Below, piece by piece: positions 1 to 9,364 of a stretch of DNA of 64,000 nt; within the stretch, counting starts at the first letter, position 1, and each line of letters begins with the position of its first letter. This stretch comes from Shewanella eurypsychrophilus (lineage in GTDB: Bacteria > Pseudomonadota > Gammaproteobacteria > Enterobacterales > Shewanellaceae). The stretch covers positions 2,698,501 through 2,762,500 of the forward strand of contig NZ_CP045503.2 of NCBI RefSeq assembly GCF_007004545.3, given 5' to 3'. The notes under the pieces are model-generated. The model did not search any database and was not told where the DNA came from. It was given only the letters and a program-made list of their open reading frames with translations. A program made the translations under genes and the position numbers.

Positions 1-588
1 TTCAATTGCGCTCATAAAGCCAGATGTATCTAGTGACTTACCACTTGAGGGCCAAAACTCCGTTGCCATGCCGCCAGGATAAACTGCGATAAGCTTCATG
101 GGGCAGCCTTTAAGTTCCAGGCGTACTGATTCAACCAGTCCCCGCACCGCCCATTTTACTGCGCAATAGGTCGACTCTCCCGCCTTCGCCGTCAGTGCCG
201 CCGTTGACATGACAATCACCACGGTCACAGCTTGCTCTTTGTAACGCTTCACCGCTTCACGTAAAAGCATGATTGCAGATGTGACATTGTTTTCTATTAA
301 CGCGTTAATCGCATCAGCTTGCTGATTTTCAAGCGCGCCAAAGTATCCACTACCGGCGCAGTGGATGATGGTTTGAGGTGTATGTTGGCAGGCATCAAAC
401 AGGGCTTTTATATCGTCTGGTTGACTCAAATTTGCTGTTTTAGCCTGAACCTTATCACCTAAAGGTTCGGCGACTTTAAGTAAACGTTGTTCGTTACGTC
501 CAGAAATTAGCAGTTCAACCCCATCTTCACTGTACAGCTTGGTCAAGGCAGCCCCAAGTCCGCTACTGGCTCCGGTGATCACAATCAT
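1..588 (-). CDS. Short-chain dehydrogenase/reductase (SDR), partial
   Basis: This reads without a stop from an ATG at 588 down to base 1, 196 codons, so the C-terminus lies beyond the window. The N-terminus is a classic NAD(P)-binding Rossmann start (MIVITGASSGLG, TGxxxGxG motif). An NNVTS segment and the catalytic Ser with YxxxK (YCAVK) follow, near residues 145-165, and PGG comes after the active site as in classical SDRs. These are enough to name the family and to expect an active oxidoreductase, but the substrate cannot be inferred. It is transcribed away from the purine genes and has no visible link to them. Confidence 0.85.
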   Translation of the reverse strand, partial: MIVITGASSGLGAALTKLYSEDGVELLISGRNEQRLLKVAEPLGDKVQAKTANLSQPDDIKALFDACQHTPQTIIHCAGSGYFGALENQQADAINALIENNVTSAIMLLREAVKRYKEQAVTVVIVMSTAALTAKAGESTYCAVKWAVRGLVESVRLELKGCPMKLIAVYPGGMATEFWPSSGKSLDTSGFMSAIE

Positions 589-732
589 GGATAACTCACT
601 GTTTAACTTGATTCGGATAAAAATAGTCACATATATGCGCAAAGACTACAAAAATATCTGCTGAAGATGGGCCATTCGTGGTGACTTTCAACCATAAAGC
701 AATAAATTGGACCCACAGCAGCGATATCTAAT

Positions 733-2496
733 CTACTCATGTTTCTTTATAAGTTGGATTATCTGCTCCATAGCTGGGTCTTTAGCTGAAAAGTACGCCT
801 CAGAAGTCAGTGTCACCGGCAGGTGAGGCGCTATCCAAATCCTATGGTCTTCAGCCTTCGAAGCCTGATGATACTGAGAAGATATGATCCCCCATACACC
901 ACTGTAGGGAAGTTTGAACCACCCAGCTTCACCTAAATGGTTAGGTCTGCTACCACTAGGCTCTCCGACAATAATGGCATCGGTCAACCGATTAAGATCG
1001 GCAAGTAATAGGTGCGCGGCTGAAAATGTATTTCTGCCGACAATGACAAATAGCTGATTATTTTCATTTTGCTCGCTAAAGTGAATTAACGCACGAGTGA
1101 GTGGTGGAATTATTGAACCATTGCCGCCACTGTTGTGGCGCAGATCCAAGACAAGGTTTTCGACATTATCCTGGATAACTCTTTGTTTTATTTCCCGACT
1201 AAATTGAGCAAGCGACTGAGGTTTCTGTTGTGCGACGGCATTAAATTGTAAATAAAGATAATTATCTTCTTTGTTATTGAGAAACCAGTAATTATCACTT
1301 TTATTGTTCAAGTAAGCCGGATTGTTGTCAGAGGCCAGTTTGGGCAGTGTAGGAAATCCAGCAAAATTGAATGGGGCACCAGTTAGTGAGATCGTCTCTT
1401 GTTTCCCTTTACTATCTGCGACAGTAAGCAGTACCTTATCGACATTGTCCACTAAGCTAAGTCCTGCTAGCACTTGGGGTAATGACAGATAAAAAGGAGC
1501 TAACCAATATTGCTGCATCTCGTTATCTCGTGCGTTTATCGATCCCACTGCGCTGAGGGCTTGCAGTACCGGAGTATGACCCACTGAGATCACTTTACGT
1601 CCTATCAAGTGCTGATACCGCTCGTTAGCGCTAACAATGTAGAGGCCGTCATTAAACCAATAAAAACTCACAGGAAGCCGGTTAAATGAACCTTTCAAGG
1701 AGTGAGTAGGAACAATGAAGTTATGACCATTTCCCACACTTGCAAGCAGCTGCATCATTCTAAAAACAATCTGCTGATCTGTCAGGTCGGGAATATCTGC
1801 TGTGATCGAGTCTACTTGTTGCTCTAACTGCCCAAGAGAGGTTTTATGGTAAGGATCAACATGTAATCGCTTGATCTCAGAAAGTAGAAACGTTAAATCT
1901 TCGACCCATTGCTTATCTCGAGATAAACCAGCCTGACGAAACTCGCCTGACAGTTTCTTGAAGGCATCAGATGCCGCTATATTAGTGAAACTTGAGTTAT
2001 CAATAAGTGATTTACGATCATCCCAACGAAAGTCGAGTGCCTTTTGTATCCATTCAAGCGCCTGCTGATTATCGTTTAAGGCGGAATAGCATTGTGCAAT
2101 TTTGATCATAATATCATTTGATGGGGCTGAAGCCGACGGGATCCCTGACATTATTGTGCCCAGCTCTAGTGTCTTTTCGAGTGCTGGGACTGCTTTACTG
2201 TATTGCGCTGTCTGTAAGTAGCCATGTCCCAATAAAAACCAAGTCTCCCCGTCATCACTGTATTGCTTTGTGAGCATTTCTAGAAGTGGGATGGCTTTTT
2301 CCCAGTCACTATTTTTTGCCAGAGCGACGGCATCATTACGACTTGACCAGTACTTGGCCCCATTATTAGGAAACGCGTTTGAAGGCTGCTGACCCAGGGC
2401 CTCGTTGGTCATTAAATTGGCATTCGCGAGTGCAGAAAGCGGCATGGTTATGCAAGTGCAGCCCAATAAAAGGCTTAATAAAATGTTTCTCATCAT
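733..2496 (-). CDS. Secreted TPR-containing S41 family peptidase
   Basis: The 587-residue protein starts with a hydrophobic signal peptide (about residues 1-25), so it is probably periplasmic or lipid-free secreted. Residues about 60-160 carry TPR-like helical repeats (FLLGHGYLQTAQY, ALNDNQQALEWIQKAL). The C-terminal half resembles tail-specific (S41) proteases. It has a DLRHNSGG segment and GRNTFSAA with the presumptive nucleophilic Ser near residue 492, then GEPSGSRPNHLGE. I do not see an obvious PDZ domain. The start is a double ATG at 2491-2496. The substrate is unknown. Such TPR plus S41 proteins are usually annotated only as hypothetical peptidases. It is divergent from xdhA across a 479-bp gap. 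Confidence 0.8.
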   Translation of the reverse strand: MMRNILLSLLLGCTCITMPLSALANANLMTNEALGQQPSNAFPNNGAKYWSSRNDAVALAKNSDWEKAIPLLEMLTKQYSDDGETWFLLGHGYLQTAQYSKAVPALEKTLELGTIMSGIPSASAPSNDIMIKIAQCYSALNDNQQALEWIQKALDFRWDDRKSLIDNSSFTNIAASDAFKKLSGEFRQAGLSRDKQWVEDLTFLLSEIKRLHVDPYHKTSLGQLEQQVDSITADIPDLTDQQIVFRMMQLLASVGNGHNFIVPTHSLKGSFNRLPVSFYWFNDGLYIVSANERYQHLIGRKVISVGHTPVLQALSAVGSINARDNEMQQYWLAPFYLSLPQVLAGLSLVDNVDKVLLTVADSKGKQETISLTGAPFNFAGFPTLPKLASDNNPAYLNNKSDNYWFLNNKEDNYLYLQFNAVAQQKPQSLAQFSREIKQRVIQDNVENLVLDLRHNSGGNGSIIPPLTRALIHFSEQNENNQLFVIVGRNTFSAAHLLLADLNRLTDAIIVGEPSGSRPNHLGEAGWFKLPYSGVWGIISSQYHQASKAEDHRIWIAPHLPVTLTSEAYFSAKDPAMEQIIQLIKKHE

Positions 2497-2975
2497 AATT
2501 ATTATTGTGCTTAGCAGGTTGGTTTAATGTTTGGGGTTTGATAACTCACTTGGGGTGGGGGATTTAACATAGCTCCAATACTTACTCTCTATGATTAACC
2601 ATTGAAGAAAGGTGTCGATGAGTTTTGATTAAAAATTTACCAATGATGCAAAATGTTACGTTGACTTTACTTTTTACTCACGTTAGGAGAAAAAGTTTCA
2701 GGTAATTGAATTAAATGGTATCTGGCAGCTAATTTAGATTTTAATTAATTAGCTGTCAGCCTTTATCCTACTGTTATTAAATTGTTTTCTCCCACTTTTA
2801 GCATCGTTTAAACCTAGCTCACACTTCTGGATTTACGTCGAAATTTCCTTGTCGCTGTTAACTGTTTGTGGTTCTTTTGTGAATTTGACACTTGTGTCAG
2901 GTTTTTGCTTCTGATATACCTAATTTAGTGAAATTGAGCCCACACCGATTTACGAGATTAAACACGGAACAAATT
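2497..2975. promoter_or_regulatory. Divergent intergenic region upstream of the purine operon
   Basis: This 479-bp AT-rich gap separates the divergently transcribed S41 peptidase and xdhA, so promoters for both must lie here. It contains homopolymer-rich AT stretches but I could not pick a convincing -35/-10 pair or a clear operator palindrome. No coding region is supported. It is the likely control region for the long co-directional run 2976-14506. Confidence 0.4.
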
Positions 2976-4433
2976 ATGACAATGAGTACAGTTCGTTTCT
3001 TACTAAATAACGATGTAGTGACATTAGAAAATATAGATCCGAATTTCACGGTTCTACAGTATCTGCGTCAAAAGCAGTTTAATACTGGCACTAAAGAGGG
3101 CTGTTGTTCTGGTGACTGCGGTGCTTGTACTGTGGTAGTTGCCGAGTTAGCCGATAATAAACAAGATCTTGATTATAAATCGATTAACTCATGCATCAGT
3201 TTTGTGGGGAGTCTACATGGCAAACAACTTATTACAGTTGAAGACCTAAAAGACGGGGCTCAATTACACAATGTGCAGCAATCGATAGTCGATAACCATG
3301 CCTCACAGTGCGGTTTTTGTACGCCAGGGTTTGTGATGTCCGCGTTTGCTTTGCATAAGGTCAACAATAAGCCCAGCCGAGCTGAAGTCGTCGAGGCGCT
3401 TGCGGGTAATCTATGTCGTTGTACTGGTTATCGTTCGATAATCGATGCGGCCATGGAAACAAGCGAGCAGGCAGCTCCTGATTCATTTGCTAAGCACTAT
3501 GAGCAAACGGTGCAGCATCTTAATGAGCTCAAACAAACACCCTCTGCAATGCTATCAGGCAATCAACATAGTTACTTTGCCCCAAAAACCATCACAGAGC
3601 TTGCGCAAAGGCTCCTTGAACAGCCAAGTGTAACCTTGGTTGCTGGCGGTACCGACTTAGCACTCAGCGTGACTCAAAACTTGCATACCATAGATGATCT
3701 CGTGTATCTCGGTGATGTGGCCGAGCTACGCACAGTTGAAGACCTTGATGATCAGTTTGTGATTGGCTCGGCGGTGCCATACAACGAATTTACCCCAATG
3801 CTACATGATGAATATCATGAACTGGGTGAGATGATTGAGCGCATCGGTTCAAGGCAAGTGCGAAACAACGGCACCTTAGGTGGCAATATTGGTAATGCTT
3901 CGCCTATTGGTGATATGCCTCCTGCGCTGATCGCACTTGGGGCTGAAATGACGCTGCAGCGTGGTGCGGTCGAGCGAAAAATAGCGGTTGAAGACTTCTT
4001 TGTTGCCTACAAGAAAACCGTGATCCAGCCATCTGAATTTATCAAACAGATTTACATTCCCAAAGCCAAACCGGGTCAGTTCCTTAAATTATATAAGATC
4101 TCTAAACGCATCGATGATGATATCTCCGCAGTATTAGCCGCCTTCTTTATTGAGCTAAAAGATAATCTCGTTATCGACATACGCATCGCATTTGGTGGCA
4201 TGGCGGGGACGCCTATGCGCGCCAAGCTGTGCGAAGCGGCCTTACTCAATAAACCGTTTAACCAACAAAATGTCATAGCCGCTCAGCAGGCATTAACACT
4301 CGATTATCAGCCAATGTCAGATGTACGCGCCTCGGATAAATACCGAATGAAACTTGCCCAAAACTTAATGCAGAAATGTTATCTCGAATTACAAAACAGA
4401 ACAATTGAAACACGGGTGGTGAATTATGCGTAG
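2976..4433 (+). CDS. xdhA: Xanthine dehydrogenase small subunit (2Fe-2S and FAD)
   Basis: This subunit passes electrons from the molybdenum site to NAD+ during hypoxanthine to xanthine to urate oxidation in the cytoplasm. With the ATG at 2976 it is 485 residues; 2982 is a close alternative. An upstream TTG would add 28 unlikely residues. The first [2Fe-2S] motif is CCSGDCGAC (Cys 43-51). The second is QCGFCTPG followed by LCRCTGY near residues 110-152. The FAD domain follows with VAGGTDLAL and RNNGTLGGNIGNASPIGDMPP, then a CO-dehydrogenase flavoprotein C-terminal domain. The domain order Fe-S then FAD matches bacterial XdhA of the two-subunit XdhAB type. It overlaps xdhB by 8 bases, indicating translational coupling. 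Confidence 0.95.
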   Translation: MTMSTVRFLLNNDVVTLENIDPNFTVLQYLRQKQFNTGTKEGCCSGDCGACTVVVAELADNKQDLDYKSINSCISFVGSLHGKQLITVEDLKDGAQLHNVQQSIVDNHASQCGFCTPGFVMSAFALHKVNNKPSRAEVVEALAGNLCRCTGYRSIIDAAMETSEQAAPDSFAKHYEQTVQHLNELKQTPSAMLSGNQHSYFAPKTITELAQRLLEQPSVTLVAGGTDLALSVTQNLHTIDDLVYLGDVAELRTVEDLDDQFVIGSAVPYNEFTPMLHDEYHELGEMIERIGSRQVRNNGTLGGNIGNASPIGDMPPALIALGAEMTLQRGAVERKIAVEDFFVAYKKTVIQPSEFIKQIYIPKAKPGQFLKLYKISKRIDDDISAVLAAFFIELKDNLVIDIRIAFGGMAGTPMRAKLCEAALLNKPFNQQNVIAAQQALTLDYQPMSDVRASDKYRMKLAQNLMQKCYLELQNRTIETRVVNYA

Positions 4434-6792
4434 TCTTATCGAAATCAATAAAGCCAATTTAGCCGACACAAGTCTACGCAGTGTAGGATTAGGCGGAGTC
4501 GGACGCTCTAAAAAACATGAAAGTGCAGAAAAGCATGTCAGCGGTGAAGCGATTTATATCGATGACAGACCTGAATTACGCGGCCAGTTACACGCCGCAG
4601 TCGGTCAAAGCACGATTGCACATGGCAATATCATATCAATGGATCTATCAGCGGTTAAAGCTGCCGAGGGTGTGATTGCGGTTATCACGGTAGATAATGT
4701 GCCAGGTCATACTGATATTGGCCCCGTGTTTCCAGGGGATCCTGTGCTTGCCATAGGCAAAGTAGAATATGTAGGCCAGCCTTTATTTGCCGTTGCTGCA
4801 ACATCCCACGATTTGGCTAACCGTGCGGTTAAGCTGGCTAAAGTGGAATATGAAGAATTAGAGGCGGTATTAACGGTTAAGGATGCGCTAGCTAAACAAA
4901 GTTTTGTACGTCCTCCGTATTCCATGAAGCGAGGCGATTCAGAAGCCGCCATTACTCATGCTGAGCATCAATTGTCAGGGCAGATAAATGTGGGTGGCCA
5001 AGAGCATTTTTACCTTGAAGGGCAAATTTCTACCGCTGAGCCGACAGAAGACGGCGGCATGTTGGTGTTTTCTTCTTCTCAGCATCCAAGCGAAGTGCAA
5101 AAGCTTGTCGCTGAAGTACTGGATATTTCACTGAATAAAGTGGTTGTCGATACTCGTCGAATGGGGGGAGGATTTGGTGGTAAAGAGACCCAGGCTGCAC
5201 CTTGGGCTTGTATTGCCGCCTTGCTTGCTAATGAGAGTAAACGTCCGGTTAAATTTAAACTCAATCGCGCAGATGATATCTGTATGACAGGTAAGCGTCA
5301 CCCGTTCGAGAATGAATATACCGTTGGATTTGATAACCAGGGTCAAATCAAAGGCATTAATATTACCGTTAATGGTAACTGTGGATATTCCCCCGATCTC
5401 TCCGATGCGATTGTCGATAGGGCCATGTTTCACTCCGACAATGCGTACTTCTTAGATCAAGCAACAATTACCGGTAATCGCTGTAAGCTTAATACCGTGT
5501 CTCATACCGCTTATCGTGGATTTGGCGGCCCCCAGGGCATGATGACCATTGAGATGGTGATGGACGATATCGCTCGCCATCTAGGAAAAGATCCCCTCGA
5601 GATCCGCAAGATCAATCTCTACGGCAAAGATGAACGTAACGAAACTCACTACCATCAAATCGTTGAACACAACAAGATCGCTGAATTGATTTCGTCCTTA
5701 GAAGAGAGTGCTGATTATCGCGTCCGTCGCGAAAGCATTGAGCTGTTCAATAGTGAAAACAGCATCTTGAAAAAAGGAATTGCGTTAACGCCGGTTAAAT
5801 TCGGGATCTCTTTTACCGTTCAGCATCTAAACCAAGCTGGCGCACTCATTAATGTGTACACAGATGGCACCATTTTGCTTAATCATGGTGGCACTGAGAT
5901 GGGCCAAGGCTTATTCACTAAAGTCGCTCAAATTGTCGCTGAGGAGTTTCAAATTGACGCTGATACCATAGGTGTTTCGGCAACTCGGACAGATAAAGTC
6001 CCTAACACCTCGCCAACAGCGGCGTCATCGGGTACCGACTTAAATGGCAAGGCCGCACAAGCCGCAGCCAGAATTATCAAGCAACGTCTGATTGACTTTG
6101 CCTGTGAAAAATACAGTGTCACCGAAAGTGAAGTCAGTTTTGTTGAGAACCAAGTACGGGTAGGGACTGAGTGTTTCAGCTTTGCTGAATTTATTCAGCA
6201 AGCCTACATCGGCCGTGTTTCCCTGTCGGCGACCGGTTTCTATAAGACGCCAAAAATTCATTTCGATAGAGCCACAGGTAAGGGTCATCCCTTTTTCTAC
6301 TACTCAACGGGTGCGGCGGTATCTGAGGTTTTGATTGATACCTTAACCGGCGAATACCGACTACTGCGCGCTGATATTCTCCAAGATGTGGGTCATTCAT
6401 TGAATCCCGCCATCGATATTGGCCAAATTGAAGGCGCCTTCATTCAAGGTATGGGCTGGTTAACGACTGAAGAGCTGGTATGGAACGACAAGGGTCGCTT
6501 GCTCTCGAACAACCCTGCAACCTACAAAATTCCCGCGATCAGCGATGCACCCGCTGATTTTAGGGTCGACTTAGTGCCTGACGATCCTAACCGCGAGCAG
6601 ACTATCTATAACTCTAAGGCCGTAGGTGAGCCGCCATTTATGTTAGGGATGTCAGTGTGGTCTGCACTTAAAGATGCTATTTCAAGTGTCTCAAATCATA
6701 AGTTAAGCCCCGCGCTTGATACACCTGCAACCCCAGAGAAGGTACTTTGGGCCGTTGAAGCGATGAAAGCAGGTCGTAAAACGAGTGCTTAA
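4426..6792 (+). CDS. xdhB: Xanthine dehydrogenase large (molybdopterin-binding) subunit
   Basis: The 788-residue catalytic subunit hydroxylates hypoxanthine and xanthine at the molybdenum cofactor. Visible family motifs are QEHFYLEGQ, GGGFGGKE (about residue 245), AYRGFGGPQ with the substrate-orienting Arg, GGTEMGQG, and GEPPFMLG carrying the catalytic Glu near residue 735. The length is typical for XdhB. It overlaps the xdhA end by 8 bases and is followed 93 bases later by the maturation factor xdhC. All key residues of a conventional xanthine dehydrogenase are present, unlike the XdhD paralogue at 56 kb. Confidence 0.95.
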   Translation: MRSLIEINKANLADTSLRSVGLGGVGRSKKHESAEKHVSGEAIYIDDRPELRGQLHAAVGQSTIAHGNIISMDLSAVKAAEGVIAVITVDNVPGHTDIGPVFPGDPVLAIGKVEYVGQPLFAVAATSHDLANRAVKLAKVEYEELEAVLTVKDALAKQSFVRPPYSMKRGDSEAAITHAEHQLSGQINVGGQEHFYLEGQISTAEPTEDGGMLVFSSSQHPSEVQKLVAEVLDISLNKVVVDTRRMGGGFGGKETQAAPWACIAALLANESKRPVKFKLNRADDICMTGKRHPFENEYTVGFDNQGQIKGINITVNGNCGYSPDLSDAIVDRAMFHSDNAYFLDQATITGNRCKLNTVSHTAYRGFGGPQGMMTIEMVMDDIARHLGKDPLEIRKINLYGKDERNETHYHQIVEHNKIAELISSLEESADYRVRRESIELFNSENSILKKGIALTPVKFGISFTVQHLNQAGALINVYTDGTILLNHGGTEMGQGLFTKVAQIVAEEFQIDADTIGVSATRTDKVPNTSPTAASSGTDLNGKAAQAAARIIKQRLIDFACEKYSVTESEVSFVENQVRVGTECFSFAEFIQQAYIGRVSLSATGFYKTPKIHFDRATGKGHPFFYYSTGAAVSEVLIDTLTGEYRLLRADILQDVGHSLNPAIDIGQIEGAFIQGMGWLTTEELVWNDKGRLLSNNPATYKIPAISDAPADFRVDLVPDDPNREQTIYNSKAVGEPPFMLGMSVWSALKDAISSVSNHKLSPALDTPATPEKVLWAVEAMKAGRKTSA

Positions 6793-6885
6793 GCTTGATG
6801 TTTTTAAACTAACTCAGCTTTAGGCAGATATTTAGTAATGCTCAAGGCTGGATGTAAACACATATCCAACATAGGAGAAATGCAG

Positions 6886-7824
6886 ATGGTACCCACTAAC
6901 TGGAACAAAGCCGCTTTTGAATTAAGTCAGCAAGGTAGAGCTTATGTATTAGTTACTTTGGTGGGGGTGTCGGGTTCTACGCCAAGAAACAGTGGCACAA
7001 AAATGGTGATCTCTAAAGATGACATTTTTGACACTATAGGTGGCGGACACCTTGAGCATAAAAGTATCAAACACGCTCACAAGATGTTGGCAGCAGGTAA
7101 GAGCTGCCAACACTTAGAGCACTTTCAACTCGGAACGAATTTAGGCCAATGTTGCGGTGGTAATGCCAGTGTGATGTTTGAGTGTTTTGCGTCAGTCGGG
7201 GTCAATATCATGGTATTTGGGGCTGGTCATGTCGGTAAGGCGCTGGTCGCCATACTCGCGGGCTTACCATGCCAGGTGACTTGGGTTGATAGTCGAGCAG
7301 AGCAGTTCCCTGCCGATGTTGAAAATTATCATAATGTCACCAAAGTCATCAGTGAGGAGCCAGAGTTTGAAGTCGCCTCTATGCCTGAAAATAGTTACTT
7401 TGTGGTAATGACTCATAACCACCAGATGGATTTTGAGATCTCTCAAGCTATCCTCAAGCGTGGGGACTTCCATTATCTAGGCCTTATCGCGTCTGGTACC
7501 AAATGGCGTCGTTTTCAGCAGCGTTATAAGCACAGAGAGATAGACCCAAACCAAGTTGCGCGAATGAGTTGCCCAATAGGTCTTGAGCAAGTGGGCGGCA
7601 AATTACCGATGGAAGTGGCGGTGTCAGTATCGGGTGAGATCATTAACCTCTATCAAGCTGAGCAAAAGGTCGCTGAACAAGGAGCCGCTGAGCAGAAAAA
7701 AGCCATTGATGCCATTGATAGTCAAACCCAAACTCCTGAACTGGCGAAGATGGCTAAAGCTCGCCCCACATCGCAGCAGGGGATCTACTGGAAAGAGTTT
7801 AAGGAGTTACTCAATACAGATTAA
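6886..7824 (+). CDS. xdhC: Xanthine dehydrogenase accessory protein XdhC
   Basis: XdhC proteins bind molybdopterin cofactor, promote its sulfuration and insert it into XdhB. The N-terminal XdhC/CoxI domain shows SGSTPRNSGTKM and GGGHLEHKS. The C-terminal Rossmann domain begins VMVFGAGHVGKAL-like (near residue 110) and ends with CPIGLEQVGGKLPMEVAVSVSGEI. I place the start at the ATG at 6886 because AGGAG at 6873-6877 sits 8 bases ahead. ATGs at 6838 and 6880 are in frame but poorly spaced. The last 60 residues are an Ala/Glu/Lys-rich linker and short tail. It is 93 bases after xdhB and in the same operon. Confidence 0.9.
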   Translation: MVPTNWNKAAFELSQQGRAYVLVTLVGVSGSTPRNSGTKMVISKDDIFDTIGGGHLEHKSIKHAHKMLAAGKSCQHLEHFQLGTNLGQCCGGNASVMFECFASVGVNIMVFGAGHVGKALVAILAGLPCQVTWVDSRAEQFPADVENYHNVTKVISEEPEFEVASMPENSYFVVMTHNHQMDFEISQAILKRGDFHYLGLIASGTKWRRFQQRYKHREIDPNQVARMSCPIGLEQVGGKLPMEVAVSVSGEIINLYQAEQKVAEQGAAEQKKAIDAIDSQTQTPELAKMAKARPTSQQGIYWKEFKELLNTD

Positions 7825-7905
7825 CAAGGCTGAGTACCCCACTGAACATGCAATTGTTAGCAAGTGCAGTATTATTTTTTAGAAAGAATCAATAGGAGTC
7901 GCAAG

Positions 7906-9285
7906 GTGTCGCATTTTGCCTTACAGAGTAACAAGGTTATTTTAAATACCAGCCACAATAATCAGGTGAGCCATGAGATGCTTGCTGCCTGTATTGAGGT
8001 AAAAGACGAGCTGATTGTTGCCATTCACCCTTATGGACAAGCACTAGACTGCGAGGTTCTCGATTATGGCGACCGTGTCATTATGCCCGGTCTTGTCGAC
8101 TCTCATGTGCACATTAATGAGCCGGGTCGCACTGAGTGGGAAGGCTTTAATACCGCCACTCAAGCTGCGGCAGCTGGCGGCATTACCGCACTGGTTGATA
8201 TGCCACTGAACTGCATTCCTGTGACGACCACCAAAGCGGCATTTGAAGAGAAGCTTAACGCAGTCGATGACAAGTTATGGGTCGATTGTGGTTTTTGGGG
8301 TGGGGTTATTCCGCAAAATATCGGTGATCTGGACGAGCTGCTTAATGCTGGCGTGTTAGGCGTTAAGTCTTTCCTCATTGATTCAGGTATCGAAGAGTTT
8401 CCCAATGTGGAAGCGAAAGACATACGTGCAGCTATGCCTATCTTAGCAAAGCACGATGTGCCGTATCTTATCCATGCAGAAATCGATTGTGGTGGCTTTA
8501 ATGATGTGGTTATTAATGACAAATATAATAGTTTTTTAGCATCTCGTCCTAAGAGCTGGGAAAATGAAGCTATTTCCTTAATGCTTGATATGGCTAGAGA
8601 ATCAAAAGAGAAGGGCGATAACTGTAGAGTTCATATCGTCCATCTTTCATCGGATGAAGGGTTAGAATCCATTGCGACGGCTAAAAAAGAAGGTTTACGT
8701 TTTACCGCTGAAACCTGCCCGCATTATCTGACCATAGCATCAGAGAATATTCCCGATGGCAAAACCTTGTTCAAGTGTTGTCCACCCATCCGTGAAAACA
8801 GTAACCGTGAGCATTTATGGCAAGCCATAAGCGATGGTCGATTAGACTTTATCGTCTCAGATCACTCACCTTGTACCCCAGAGCTTAAACACATAGACAG
8901 TGGCGATATAGAAAAAGCATGGGGTGGAATTTCAGCGCTGCAGTTTGGTTTACCACTTATCTGGACCGAAGCTAAAGAACGCGGTTTCACCTTAGTAGAC
9001 TTAACTCGCTTGATGTCGAGTGAAACGGCTAAGTTTGCTGGACTAGACAGCATTAAAGGCCAAATAAGTGTCGGGTTTCATGCCGATTTCTTAGTCTTTG
9101 ATCCCGAGCACAGCTACACCATCACCAATGAGATGATCAAACATCGTCACAACATTACTCCCTACGCAGGGCGCACGGTAACGGGTCAAGTACAACACAC
9201 GTTTGTACGTGGCCATCATGTTTACCAGCAAGATGAATTTATCAATGCACCCGTTGGGCGACCTTTACTTAAGGGACGACTGTAA
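7906..9285 (+). CDS. allB: Allantoinase
   Basis: This enzyme hydrolyses allantoin to allantoate. It belongs to the cyclic amidohydrolase family with a binuclear metal site. Metal ligands are seen in HVHINEPGRTEWEGF, the candidate carboxylated Lys in GVKSFL, HAE, HIVHLSS and SDHSPCTPE. I choose the GTG at 7906 as start because AGGAG at 7894-7898 has ideal 7-base spacing. This gives 459 residues, close to E. coli AllB. An upstream ATG at 7864 has no ribosome site. It lies between xdhC and allantoicase, as expected for the urate to glyoxylate pathway. Confidence 0.93.
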   Translation: MSHFALQSNKVILNTSHNNQVSHEMLAACIEVKDELIVAIHPYGQALDCEVLDYGDRVIMPGLVDSHVHINEPGRTEWEGFNTATQAAAAGGITALVDMPLNCIPVTTTKAAFEEKLNAVDDKLWVDCGFWGGVIPQNIGDLDELLNAGVLGVKSFLIDSGIEEFPNVEAKDIRAAMPILAKHDVPYLIHAEIDCGGFNDVVINDKYNSFLASRPKSWENEAISLMLDMARESKEKGDNCRVHIVHLSSDEGLESIATAKKEGLRFTAETCPHYLTIASENIPDGKTLFKCCPPIRENSNREHLWQAISDGRLDFIVSDHSPCTPELKHIDSGDIEKAWGGISALQFGLPLIWTEAKERGFTLVDLTRLMSSETAKFAGLDSIKGQISVGFHADFLVFDPEHSYTITNEMIKHRHNITPYAGRTVTGQVQHTFVRGHHVYQQDEFINAPVGRPLLKGRL

Positions 9286-9298
9286 TACCAGTCGGTAT
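9285..9298. repeat. Short palindrome ATACCAGTCGGTAT
   Basis: A 14-bp near-palindrome begins at the last base of the allB stop codon. Related palindromes occur at 11881-11898 and 21050-21063, and the ends of the inverted-repeat element at 28826-29146 also start with ATACCAAT. It may be a remnant of a mobile repeat or a weak transcript-end hairpin. Confidence 0.45.
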
Positions 9299-9364
9299 AA
9301 GCGCTACAAGCATTTTTAAAGAATAACTAAATAACAACTAAATAAAGAACAGGAAGTCGAAGCT